Shown: one piece after another, positions 54,111 through 63,632 of the stretch
How the letters are laid out: each line of letters starts with the position of its first letter
Position numbering within the stretch: position 1 is the first letter of the stretch
Virus record (IMG/VR): IMGVR_UViG_3300030102_006934
Span: 214,713-278,712 of that record
Source: a virus
DNA: 64,000 bases
Direction: 5' to 3' (one strand)
Position numbers and translations under genes: made by a program
Notes under the pieces: generated by a model
Told to the model about the DNA's origin: nothing
What the model saw: only the letters and a program-made list of their open reading frames with translations
Databases searched by the model: none

Positions 54111-56202
54111 TAAAAGTATTAGATTAAGAACAGAACCTGGTTTAAGTAAAAATATAAGTTTCAAAATAGAACAAGAGTTCGACACTTTGGACTTTTTAAG
54201 TTTACAGATAACCCAACAAGAGGCTTATCGTGACTTTTGTTCAGATTATGGTGTTGTTGCTGGTAGAGTAATAGCAAACGATGGTTTTGGTGTTGCTAAC
54301 GCTAAAGTCTGTATTTTTATACCTGTTACGGATGAGGACCTAGAAGACCCAATAATTAGTGAAATATACCCATATACCACACCAACCGACACGGACAGTG
54401 ACGGTGTTAGATATAATTTATTACCAAAAGTAGGTAGAAGATTTTTTATTAGGGTTAAGATAAATAATATAGGTGGACTACCCCAAACTCCAACAGAATT
54501 TAGTGATGCCTATGCAATTACATCTTTAGGTACTTTCGTACCAGGTAGTTCTTGGGAAATTATCCCATCATTAAGTACCACTGGTTTTGCTGGGTATTCT
54601 ATATACGAAAGAGAAGTTATAGCTAATACTGGACCACAAACCCCAGTAGGTACCTTTCCCAGTAAGTTTGAGACTTTGGATGATGATGTACTTTTAGAGG
54701 TGTATGAAAAATATTATAAATTAAGTACTAGAACAAATGAATCTGGTGATTATATGATATTTGGAGTACCTATTGGTACTAAAACAGTTCATATGGATGT
54801 AGACTTGAGTGATACAGGTTCAGTTAGTTTATCACCAGCCGATTTTATATCACAAGGATTTTCAGCGGATTTATTTACAGCTGATTTTGGTTTCCCTAGT
54901 AGTACTAATTTAGATTCTTTACCACAAATAGAATCACAAAATCTAGGGGTGGATGTTGTACCTTTTTGGGGTGACCTAGAACAATGTGAAATTGGTATTA
55001 CTAGATTAGATTTTAATTTAAATAAAAAAATAGTCCCATCATCCCTATTAGTATTTCAGGCATTCACACAAAAAGATAGTGCAGGATTTATGAAAGTAGA
55101 TACTAACGGTATTGGTGATAGTAATGTTAATAATTATACTGATATATCTAATATGGAACCTTTAGACGTGACCGTTGCCTGTACCAGAGGTGCTATTGAT
55201 TCTGATATAAAACAGCAAGTACAATTTGAGGATGGTAATGTTATTTTACCATTACCTATGTACTCAGACTTCAAAGTCACTAATGAGTTTGGTGAACTAG
55301 TAGACGGAGCAGATGGTAAGGGAGTACCAACTGGTGGTTTATACTCTACATTTGTATGGGGTACTCAAACTAGACATGTTGGTAGTCAAAAAGATAGAGG
55401 TACAGCCTTACACAACATTTACTATGTAAAATATAGGTATGATTTATTAAATAGAAAAAGATTAATTTATACCCCTGGTATCTGTATTTTAAGTAAAGAC
55501 GAAGCGACAAAAATAAAAGGTTTAACCTCACTACCTAGGTTATCTTACCCTACAAATAACTCAACTAGTGGTGGTAATGTCTTTGGTACAATATCAGAGA
55601 CTAATGAAATAGGTCCAGAGGGGTTACCAATCAGTTTTAATTTCTACGATTCACCAGTTTTTGGATCTTTATATTTCCCAAAACACAGACAAAAGAGTAA
55701 CGGAAGTGTAAATGGAAACGTATCATTCCAAAATGAAAGTTACGGTCAGTTTGGTGGTTCTGCTACAGTACACGTTTATGGTCGAACACCATACGCGGTG
55801 GGTGTTTTGGATATAACAGATATTTTAGATACATTCGCCCCTTTCGGAAATATTGCACCTACCAGTGCAAATAACGGATTATATGGAGACCCACCTGCCC
55901 CAACAAGTCCAGATACATTCATTCCTCAAGGTAACCAAACCCTTCTGTTTAGAGGTGATAACGAATCAAATAATGGGGGGATAGAGTTTCCGAATAGACT
56001 AAATACTTTACAAACACAAAATATAACTGATAATGGATTTGCGATTATAAACCCAAATAACGGAGATGGTAACGCAACTAGATTACACATGAATGAAGGA
56101 TCTAGTGGACAATTTAGTAAAAGAGGTAGGTATTATTTCTATTTTGGTTTAAAAGAAAACAATAATATTTTAAAAAGTTTAAAAACATATCTAGGTGAGT
56201 AA
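54100..56202 (+). CDS. Tail protein with carboxypeptidase-regulatory-like domain
   Basis: The 700-aa protein shows the start of a carboxypeptidase-regulatory-like beta-sandwich at about 50-75 (GVVAGRVIANDGFGVANAKVCIFIPV). The closing half (TRTNESGDYMIFGVPIGTKTVHM) lies at about 212-235, so a 140-residue insertion interrupts the domain. In Bacteroidota this fold is typical of SusC-like outer membrane proteins; in phages it occurs on exposed tail parts. The remainder is beta-rich and Gly/Asn-rich. It overlaps the upstream gene by 11 bp and the downstream GTG-start gene by 8 bp. Confidence 0.65.
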   Translation: MKVNKSIRLRTEPGLSKNISFKIEQEFDTLDFLSLQITQQEAYRDFCSDYGVVAGRVIANDGFGVANAKVCIFIPVTDEDLEDPIISEIYPYTTPTDTDSDGVRYNLLPKVGRRFFIRVKINNIGGLPQTPTEFSDAYAITSLGTFVPGSSWEIIPSLSTTGFAGYSIYEREVIANTGPQTPVGTFPSKFETLDDDVLLEVYEKYYKLSTRTNESGDYMIFGVPIGTKTVHMDVDLSDTGSVSLSPADFISQGFSADLFTADFGFPSSTNLDSLPQIESQNLGVDVVPFWGDLEQCEIGITRLDFNLNKKIVPSSLLVFQAFTQKDSAGFMKVDTNGIGDSNVNNYTDISNMEPLDVTVACTRGAIDSDIKQQVQFEDGNVILPLPMYSDFKVTNEFGELVDGADGKGVPTGGLYSTFVWGTQTRHVGSQKDRGTALHNIYYVKYRYDLLNRKRLIYTPGICILSKDEATKIKGLTSLPRLSYPTNNSTSGGNVFGTISETNEIGPEGLPISFNFYDSPVFGSLYFPKHRQKSNGSVNGNVSFQNESYGQFGGSATVHVYGRTPYAVGVLDITDILDTFAPFGNIAPTSANNGLYGDPPAPTSPDTFIPQGNQTLLFRGDNESNNGGIEFPNRLNTLQTQNITDNGFAIINPNNGDGNATRLHMNEGSSGQFSKRGRYYFYFGLKENNNILKSLKTYLGE

Positions 56203-58180
56203 TGTAGATTATAATATAAAAATTTTAACACCTTCTTTAAAGAATGCTTTAGCTCTGCCTGAACAAAACTTTATTCCTTTAGAAATAAAATCTAAGAGAG
56301 CTCTATTAGAACCAGATAAAATTATAAAAGTTATAGACGCTTTCGAACAAACAAATATAGAAAGAAATGAGGTTAAAAAATATAGGATAAATGGTAAGTT
56401 AAATATATTAACTGATAATAACATTATACCTGGTAATAGTTTAAGTGGTATTTTACCACAAGAAGCTTGGGACCCCACTAAATTAGATAATACCTTTTTA
56501 TATAGTAATTGGGCTTTTCAAATAACGTACCCCAGAAGTAAAGATAATACTAGATTATTAAATACGGCGGGGTACCCACAAGTATATTTTCAAAACCCAG
56601 TAGCTTCTAGTAAAGCTTATCAGGGTTTCCATATTACACAACTAATACCATACAGTACTACCCTTGGACCAATTGAAGGACTACCACAGGTGGGTGTAAA
56701 ATATAAAGTTTTGGTTAGAACATCACAAAAACACGGTGTTGAAAATATAGGTGATTTTATTTACCTAAGTCCCCAAGTAGGGTTGACAGCAATAAATAGT
56801 TATCAATATTTAGGTTATCACAGAGTTCTTGATTTTGAAGTTGGTAACGAAGATTATGGTTTGGTTTTAGATTTAGAGTATATAATTGAAGGTTTCGGTG
56901 GTATCCCAACACAACCCTCCCCTTTCTTCGCTCTTGGTAAAACAGTATTTCAACCCTCCGCTGATGATATTGTTTTTTTGGGTAGTAAAAATATAACAAC
57001 AATAAGGAGATCTAATAGGGTTGGTGATAACACAACAACCCCTCTAGAATATATAAAAATATATAGTGAAAAACACGGCCTAAAGGTAAACGATTTTATT
57101 GAACTTAGAAACAGTGAGAATGATCCAATAAACAATCTATATAAAATAGTCTCCACCCCAAACATAAACGAGTTTGTTATTCAATACGAATATGATGATA
57201 CAACTCTTGATTTTATAGATGTAGATTTAAATTATAGATTCTGTGATGGTACTCCATCAGAATATTATTATTTAGATTTAGAAGTAATAACCGAATTAAC
57301 AGATTTTGAGATATATAACGCTGGGTTTTCAATTAATGTATTTGATGACCCTTATTCTGAAAAAAATTATCTATATCACTTTAATGGTGAAATAGATTTA
57401 GAAAATTTAAGGGACAATTTAAATAGACCTATAAGTGAACTTTATTTAACAATAACTAAAAGAGCTGGTGTTTTAACTGGTGGTACTTTCAACGGAACAA
57501 GTGCTTGGTCAGATGTATACAGTATTTTGGATTCTAATAAAAGCATTCAAAACAATAACAACCCATATGATATAAATAACGAATCACCCGAAAAATTACA
57601 ATTCCTATCTTTTTGGAACAATGGTAATCCCGCAAATGGTAACAACCCCAACACGGCGGGGTCTATCACAAAATCTAATGTGGGTGATAGATATATCGGA
57701 GACTTTGTTACTTACAATAGGTCTACTTTAACAGAAAAGACATTATCTAATGTACTGGGTAGAGCCGGTATTGTACAAGCAATAAAGGTATATGATGGTT
57801 CAGGTAATCAGATAGACGAAGACTATAAAGATTATGATGGTTATACCTATCAGTTACACAATAAGTTTAAAATAAGAGATTTCTCAGACGCTATAGAAAC
57901 AGTACCTAACAAAGACAATGAGATATATCCAGATTATGCTCAAATAAATAATGATGGTACATTATCTTGGAAAGATTTATTAACTGTTGGTTTCTTGGAA
58001 TCGTCTAATAATAAAACATTGGGGGTTGATTATCCCTTTGTTAATGGAAAGCATTATTTATATGTGGACACGCCTATTTATATGAGAAGACAATTACCAA
58101 CACAAATAGGTGAAGAAAGTTTAAATAGAACTAGATACGTTAAATTTGATACAGATAAAACACCTAATGATGAATGTTAA
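56195..58180 (+). CDS. Hypothetical tail protein (GTG start)
   Basis: The 661-aa protein starts with GTG at 56195, 8 bp inside the preceding gene; the ATG at 56202 is out of frame and closed by a stop. It is beta-rich with many Asn/Tyr, including three similar patches around VLVRTSQKHGVENIGDFIYLS and IYSEKHGLKVNDFIELRNS. The latter pair share an H-G-[LV]-x-x-G/N-DFI motif and may be an internal duplication. It is probably a fibre or baseplate-rim protein; no family is recognised. Confidence 0.6.
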   Translation: MSNVDYNIKILTPSLKNALALPEQNFIPLEIKSKRALLEPDKIIKVIDAFEQTNIERNEVKKYRINGKLNILTDNNIIPGNSLSGILPQEAWDPTKLDNTFLYSNWAFQITYPRSKDNTRLLNTAGYPQVYFQNPVASSKAYQGFHITQLIPYSTTLGPIEGLPQVGVKYKVLVRTSQKHGVENIGDFIYLSPQVGLTAINSYQYLGYHRVLDFEVGNEDYGLVLDLEYIIEGFGGIPTQPSPFFALGKTVFQPSADDIVFLGSKNITTIRRSNRVGDNTTTPLEYIKIYSEKHGLKVNDFIELRNSENDPINNLYKIVSTPNINEFVIQYEYDDTTLDFIDVDLNYRFCDGTPSEYYYLDLEVITELTDFEIYNAGFSINVFDDPYSEKNYLYHFNGEIDLENLRDNLNRPISELYLTITKRAGVLTGGTFNGTSAWSDVYSILDSNKSIQNNNNPYDINNESPEKLQFLSFWNNGNPANGNNPNTAGSITKSNVGDRYIGDFVTYNRSTLTEKTLSNVLGRAGIVQAIKVYDGSGNQIDEDYKDYDGYTYQLHNKFKIRDFSDAIETVPNKDNEIYPDYAQINNDGTLSWKDLLTVGFLESSNNKTLGVDYPFVNGKHYLYVDTPIYMRRQLPTQIGEESLNRTRYVKFDTDKTPNDEC

Positions 58181-58192
58181 AATTAAAGTTCT

Positions 58193-59869
58193 ATGAGTTT
58201 ATGTAAACAAAATACAATACCTTCAATACCTTTGGACGAATTAGTAGTTCAGGAGATAAAAAAAGATTATGGACTATTCCCAATAAACAACATCAATAGT
58301 GGTGTTAATATATGTACCGAAATTTTTAATGGACCTTTATATACCTCTAATTTAACTAAAATAATGACAGGGTTAACAGAAACATCAAAAGGTGTTTTCA
58401 ACGTTAGTAACTCTAGTATGAGTTTCGATTATATTTTTACTGGTAACGTAGAAACCTTAAGTGCTTACACTGGTGATTTCCAATTTCAAATATACCCTAG
58501 AGTAACACAAGGAGAGGAGATACAATCAGCTCCGCTAGCACCAAATACAAATGCCATACTAGAGGAACCTAAAGTATTTAATAGTATACCAACCTTTACA
58601 GGTTCAACAGAATTTAGTGCCATAACAGCTAATAGTTATTCTGGTTCTACCCTACTAATAGACCAAAAAAATGGGGTGACACTCAGACTACCACTAAAAG
58701 ACGAAGAATATCTTTTAAATAGTAATTTTAGTTTTATTCAAAAGAATTGTTTTTATCGTGATAGATATACTGAAGATAATTTAGGTAATACTTATTCTTC
58801 TGGTAGTAGTTTATATTTTGTAACTTTATTAAATCCAGAAGAACCTATTTTAGGACCATTTAAAACTGATGAACCTAATTTAACCCCACAAAGTTTACTA
58901 GTTACTAGGAGTAATTTTAGTGATGAAAACCTTTCCGAAGGTGAAAATCCAGTTTATAGATTTGCTATACCCACTAAAGAAGATTTAGATACTACTTGTA
59001 GACTTGTAAATGAAACCTTAACCATATCACCTATAGATGGTTCAGTATTTAGCATTAATACCAAACCATCGTCTAACACATTACTAATATCTGTTAATGG
59101 TATTACTCTAAGTAAATCTGATTATTCTATAAGTGCTGACACTATAATACAATTAACACAAACTCTAGATCCTAACAAAGATATTATTAGTGCTAGTTAT
59201 TTAGATTGTCAAGAAGACTTAGATAGTATATATTCTGAACAATATAAAGTATTATCTGCCGTAACTAGTGGTGTTACTTCGGCAGTTACTACAACTGATA
59301 AAGTTTATTTTAACACAGAACAAAGTAGGTATGAATATTATTTAGATTATGTACCCAATAATCCAGATAGTGAGATGACATTATTCTTAAACGGTGTTAA
59401 ATTAACTTTTGGCATTGATTATTATATGAGTGTTTCAGTGGAAAATAGGGTTATTTTTAATAGTTTACCTTTAGTCGTTAATGACATAATTTACATCGTT
59501 TATTCGTTAGATGGTAAAATAGAGGGTGATTACGAAGTCGTAATAAAAGAAAGTACTTTAGAGTGGAAAGTACCCAATGAACCAATTGTTGATGAAAGGT
59601 CAGACGGTAAGTTCATTGTAGACATAACGGAAAGTAATGATCCAAAATTTACTTCGACTGGTGTGACTACAGGTATTACAGTTAACTACAGAGTTAATAT
59701 TAAAGATTATAGCATACCAATACCACAAGATTTAGAAGCTAATAAAGATTATATATGGAGAGTTACCAGTAAAAAGGTTTATTCTGGCATATTAGACAAT
59801 ATATTTACAACAAGTAATGTTAGTAGAGTTGGTAAGTTCTCAACAAATAATAAGATAAATTCTTACTAA
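58193..59869 (+). CDS. Tail fibre-like protein with tandem NGxxL/GxDY repeats
   Basis: The 558-aa protein has two related modules in its C-terminal half, at about 300-345 (ISVNGITLSKSDYSISADTI) and 398-445 (LFLNGVKLTFGIDYYMSVSV). Each has the form xxxNGxxLxxxxDYxxxxxxI...V-x-Y, common in phage fibres and appendages. The last 100 residues contain an FN3-like edge (KDYIWRVTSKKVYSG). No enzymatic motif is seen. An exposed fibre or host-contact role is likely from content and position. Confidence 0.6.
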   Translation: MSLCKQNTIPSIPLDELVVQEIKKDYGLFPINNINSGVNICTEIFNGPLYTSNLTKIMTGLTETSKGVFNVSNSSMSFDYIFTGNVETLSAYTGDFQFQIYPRVTQGEEIQSAPLAPNTNAILEEPKVFNSIPTFTGSTEFSAITANSYSGSTLLIDQKNGVTLRLPLKDEEYLLNSNFSFIQKNCFYRDRYTEDNLGNTYSSGSSLYFVTLLNPEEPILGPFKTDEPNLTPQSLLVTRSNFSDENLSEGENPVYRFAIPTKEDLDTTCRLVNETLTISPIDGSVFSINTKPSSNTLLISVNGITLSKSDYSISADTIIQLTQTLDPNKDIISASYLDCQEDLDSIYSEQYKVLSAVTSGVTSAVTTTDKVYFNTEQSRYEYYLDYVPNNPDSEMTLFLNGVKLTFGIDYYMSVSVENRVIFNSLPLVVNDIIYIVYSLDGKIEGDYEVVIKESTLEWKVPNEPIVDERSDGKFIVDITESNDPKFTSTGVTTGITVNYRVNIKDYSIPIPQDLEANKDYIWRVTSKKVYSGILDNIFTTSNVSRVGKFSTNNKINSY

Positions 59870-59873
59870 GACT

Positions 59874-59885
59874 ATATTTATAAGA
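59874..59885 (+). promoter_or_regulatory. ATATTTATA-type element upstream of fibre gene
   Basis: ATATTTATAAGA lies 1 bp before the ATG at 59887. It begins after the stop of the previous gene, inside the long structural series. Confidence 0.45.
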
Positions 59886-59886
59886 G

Positions 59887-61956
59887 ATGAGTTATATAAG
59901 TAAAAATACGGGAGCGTTTGTTAACGCTAGATTAACAGATAAAGGTAGAGAACTTTTATCTATTGGACAACTAAATTTCACAACATATAGGTTGGGTGAT
60001 TCGGAAGTTGATTATAGTACTTTAGGTGCGAATTATGATTTGGCTTTAGAAAATATATTAAAACCAAAATCTAACCAACCTAATATAAAAACAGCTATAC
60101 TACCAACTAGTAACGCGATAACACCAAACGTATCTATTTCATCACTACAACCAATAGAATTAACTAATGTTATTAACTCACCCGAAAAAGGATTTTTTGA
60201 GTATTTTAGTGGAGCGACACCAATAGAGTTTACAGCTTACACAAACTCTAACTATGTTGTACAGGCAGATACTTTCATTTCAATACCCAACATGGATGGT
60301 TCCAATATTGTTAATATATCACAGGGGCCTAGTTACCAATCGGGTAGTACTGAACCCTCTGTTGGTGATTATATGTTGGTTAAAATGAGTAACCCAGACT
60401 TACTAAGTACACAAACTAAAGGTGTCGTTGAGGTTGACTCACCAGTACCTTATCTTTGGTATAAAGTACAATCATTGAGTGGTACTGTTTCTGCTGATAC
60501 ACTTCAGGTAACTGTAGATAGAAACTTACCTAATTTTAGTAGTTCACCATCAACTAACAGAGCATTAACTTTATTTTATCCAGGTCCAGCAAGTGGTTAC
60601 ACTTTTGACACTGGTATATATTCTGGTGGTACTGTGTGGAACATGAATAATGTTTGGTCTGATAATATTATAGGTGTTGATACTTCGGTTTATGAAAGTT
60701 TTGCTAATTATGGTTCAGAATCTTTCGTAGGTTCTAAAGAGTATTATGGTTATACATCAGAATTACAATTAGACGATGATGCAGATGGTTTTTCTAATAA
60801 CATAAATTCAATATCTATACTACACTACTCTAACTCTGAAAGTTGTGAAAATCAACCAGAGAAAATATATGGACAAAAATTTTATGTAGACACAACCATT
60901 AATCAGACACCAGTGGTTAAAATGCCTACTTTGATGTGGCACAGAAGAGAATTTTCTGGTTCTGGGACTGCTGACTTAATTGGTTATAATTTTATAACTA
61001 CAGGTAGTACAGAAGCGGTAACCTTAAATGGAAGTGTTACCGACATAAAATATTACAACTTAGTAGACCCAAACACACCAACTATTTCTGTAGGTAGATT
61101 GTTCCCAGACTTACAAACTATAACTTTAGATAATCAAGAATTAGTCGCAGCTTTATCCTATAAATCTAATAGGAATTGGACTTTACCAACATTAGAGTAT
61201 GGTTTAACAACTAATACAAATGGTTTCTTTAGTCAAACACAAGATGTTTATATCACCTACTTATTGTCTAATGGTGGGACTGGTTACACAACAGGACTAC
61301 ATTGTCAAAACGTAACACCAGTTGTTTTTGGTGGTGTTAATAATGATCCTTGTACCCCAGACGCTTCTAGAAAAGACATAGATGTAATATTCCCAACAGG
61401 ACAACTACCATATATGATGGCTTCAGGTGGTACTGGTTGGTACGCTGACACTTTCGAATTACTAGTACAAAGGGTAACGTCAGGTACAGCACCTAACCCA
61501 GCCAATTGGACTAAAATAGATTATACATCTACAATAAATGGTCATACACTAGGTAATAAAATAGATGCAAATAGTTTAGAAAGTACTACCTATACTATAA
61601 CAGAAGACCTGTTCACCAATAGTGGTTCAACATTTAATTTAGATGATTACATTAATATACCAGAAATAGGTGAAACAGAAATATTACAATTTGGTGATGA
61701 GTATTTCTTTTATGGTAACATGGAAGCTTCTGGTATTGAAACTAAATATAGAACCCTATTTAATTTTACCATACCACCCACACAATTTAATAATTCAACA
61801 AACCCTACTTTCGTTAATAGTGGTAAAAATGTACATATTTCTGAATTGGGTGTGTATGATAACGTTGGTAATTTGGTGGCTATAGGTAAGTTTATAACAC
61901 CTATTGAAAAAACAAATGTAACAACGATAATATTAGAAGTAGCTTTAGATTTTTAA
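59887..61956 (+). CDS. Tail fibre/adaptor protein with LTDKGRELL N-terminal module
   Basis: The 689-aa protein's first 45 residues (AFVNARLTDKGRELLSIGQL, then FTTYRLGDSEVDY) match the N-terminal attachment module of many phage fibre and collar proteins. The C-terminal end (VHISELGVYDNVGNLVAIGKF) is also fibre-like, resembling the ISELGLFDxxGxLV pattern of tail-fibre N-domains. The middle is a long beta-rich Ser/Thr/Gly stretch. It shares a one-base overlap with the next gene, which carries a similar module. Confidence 0.65.
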   Translation: MSYISKNTGAFVNARLTDKGRELLSIGQLNFTTYRLGDSEVDYSTLGANYDLALENILKPKSNQPNIKTAILPTSNAITPNVSISSLQPIELTNVINSPEKGFFEYFSGATPIEFTAYTNSNYVVQADTFISIPNMDGSNIVNISQGPSYQSGSTEPSVGDYMLVKMSNPDLLSTQTKGVVEVDSPVPYLWYKVQSLSGTVSADTLQVTVDRNLPNFSSSPSTNRALTLFYPGPASGYTFDTGIYSGGTVWNMNNVWSDNIIGVDTSVYESFANYGSESFVGSKEYYGYTSELQLDDDADGFSNNINSISILHYSNSESCENQPEKIYGQKFYVDTTINQTPVVKMPTLMWHRREFSGSGTADLIGYNFITTGSTEAVTLNGSVTDIKYYNLVDPNTPTISVGRLFPDLQTITLDNQELVAALSYKSNRNWTLPTLEYGLTTNTNGFFSQTQDVYITYLLSNGGTGYTTGLHCQNVTPVVFGGVNNDPCTPDASRKDIDVIFPTGQLPYMMASGGTGWYADTFELLVQRVTSGTAPNPANWTKIDYTSTINGHTLGNKIDANSLESTTYTITEDLFTNSGSTFNLDDYINIPEIGETEILQFGDEYFFYGNMEASGIETKYRTLFNFTIPPTQFNNSTNPTFVNSGKNVHISELGVYDNVGNLVAIGKFITPIEKTNVTTIILEVALDF

Positions 61957-62180
61957 TGGCGTTTGTTAACATAAATAAAAAAGTTAGGTTAATCTTAACC
62001 GAGTATGGTAAAGAAAAACTAATAAATAGTGGAGATATAGGATTCAAGTATTTTAGTTTTTCAGACGATGGTGTTAGGTATGACATAATAAATGAACCAA
62101 GTATAGTGATAGAAACACAGGGTAATTCTGACACTACACTATACAATGGTAATAAAAGTCCTATAATATATAAAAATTAA
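61956..62180 (+). CDS. Short LTxxGKEKL-module protein
   Basis: The 74-aa protein is almost only the adaptor module: VRLILTEYGKEKLINSGDIG, FKYFSFSDDGVRY, and the ending TLYNGNKS. It aligns with the first about 75 residues of the next gene (KYFSLTDEGINY, TLYNGGE), so it looks like a short paralogue or a module-only version. It could be a truncated duplicate, but the intact start, stop and one-base overlap favour a functional gene. Confidence 0.65.
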   Translation: MAFVNINKKVRLILTEYGKEKLINSGDIGFKYFSFSDDGVRYDIINEPSIVIETQGNSDTTLYNGNKSPIIYKN

Positions 62181-62183
62181 AAA

Positions 62184-63299
62184 ATGGCTTTTGAAGAAGT
62201 AAGTACAGCAGGATTTAAAACTTATCTAACTAGATATGGCATTTCTAGGTTACTAGATCCTAAAGGTAATTTTGATATAAAATATTTTAGTTTAACCGAT
62301 GAAGGTATAAATTATGAACAGACAGTAGATTCATCTGTCTTAGTTTCATCAGTAAATGGTGAAGATTTAAAAACATTATACAATGGTGGTGAGATTTTAG
62401 ATTTTATCGGTAATGAAAAAGACGAAGAAACTAGTGAAATGACGATAAGTAAGTCAGAAATTGTTTTTGTTAATGATTGTGACAATTTGGAGTATAAGAA
62501 TCTAGATGTAACAGTTTATTTAGGTAATTATTTACAAAATTTAAGAGATACTAACTCTAATATAGAAAATGTATCTAGAGGTTATGAACCTTTCATTAGG
62601 TTATACGATTTTGTCAATGTTTATGAATATACTGAGAATGCTTTTGGTGAGTATAAACTTTGGGATACTAAAAATTATAATTTAAATTACGTTTTTGAAA
62701 ATGACAGTGATTATAATAACTACAAGACTTTCGTAAATACGTTTGTCTCAAAAGTAGGCACAAACGCTAAAGTTAATTACGACACCAATAGATTTAAATC
62801 ACCCTTTCAATTAACAATAGGTAGTCATAAATCTAATACAACTAATACGGTAACACAAAATGGTGGACTAACCATTCAATTATACCCAGTAAACAACATT
62901 GTCTATAGAACTGATACAAGTGATGTTCAAATACAAAATTTAAATGAGAATTCGTATGAAACCAATAAAAATATCATACCTTCAGTTAATTTTAATGGGG
63001 TGAACCATAATATTAAAATGGATAGAAACGTTGTTTACAGAGATAATGTTAATCTACCTATTTTTAGGTTTGATAATCTATTAGAATCTGGTATTACTGC
63101 TGCTAAGAATATGTTTGAGTTTTATGGTGTTGACTCCGCTTCAGATTCCAATGTTAAAGTCATTACAATAAACATGGAGGTTATGGTTAATGACGATACT
63201 TTTAAACCAAGACCCGCTAAATTAAAGTTAAATTTAACATTAGATTTAAATGAATCAAATTGGGTGGGTACTAACGATTTTACAAAAATAAACCAATAA
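62184..63299 (+). CDS. Tail protein with LTRYG adaptor module
   Basis: In the 371-aa protein, residues 1-75 repeat the module of the previous gene (TYLTRYGISRLL, KYFSLTDEGINY, DLKTLYNGGE). The rest, about 300 residues, has alternating strands with Tyr/Asn, then a final FKPRPAKLKLNLTLDLNESNW segment. No family is recognised beyond the module. It is likely a baseplate or fibre-linker protein. Confidence 0.65.
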   Translation: MAFEEVSTAGFKTYLTRYGISRLLDPKGNFDIKYFSLTDEGINYEQTVDSSVLVSSVNGEDLKTLYNGGEILDFIGNEKDEETSEMTISKSEIVFVNDCDNLEYKNLDVTVYLGNYLQNLRDTNSNIENVSRGYEPFIRLYDFVNVYEYTENAFGEYKLWDTKNYNLNYVFENDSDYNNYKTFVNTFVSKVGTNAKVNYDTNRFKSPFQLTIGSHKSNTTNTVTQNGGLTIQLYPVNNIVYRTDTSDVQIQNLNENSYETNKNIIPSVNFNGVNHNIKMDRNVVYRDNVNLPIFRFDNLLESGITAAKNMFEFYGVDSASDSNVKVITINMEVMVNDDTFKPRPAKLKLNLTLDLNESNWVGTNDFTKINQ

Positions 63300-63303
63300 T
63301 AAA

Positions 63304-63612
63304 ATGCAACAAACATATACATTATTTAGTCAAAATTGTACTTCTTGTACACAGTTCGCCAAAGGTGATGAATTAGGGTTAGACCAAGGAAAAATATACG
63401 GTAAAAATATTTTCAATATACCAGATAACTTTACACCTAATTCTGGTTCTGTAAGAGCTACTAACTTTTATGGGTTATCAATTTCAGAGTTCGGTAGATT
63501 TATTTATAAATCAAATAATGAACAGTTTGAGTTACAAAAAATGGCATTCCCAAATGTGGATAGTGTTTACGCCACACGTAAAAATAATAAATGGGTGTTA
63601 GGTATATCTTAA
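63304..63612 (+). CDS. Small hypothetical tail protein
   Basis: The 102-aa protein has two Cys in a QNCTSCTQF motif near the N-terminus and a beta-rich remainder (TNFYGLSISEFGRFIYK). The CxxC pair could be redox or metal binding, but no thioredoxin-like context is present. It lies 4 bp after the previous gene. Confidence 0.55.
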   Translation: MQQTYTLFSQNCTSCTQFAKGDELGLDQGKIYGKNIFNIPDNFTPNSGSVRATNFYGLSISEFGRFIYKSNNEQFELQKMAFPNVDSVYATRKNNKWVLGIS

Positions 63613-63632
63613 CAGATAAAAATGAATAAAAA

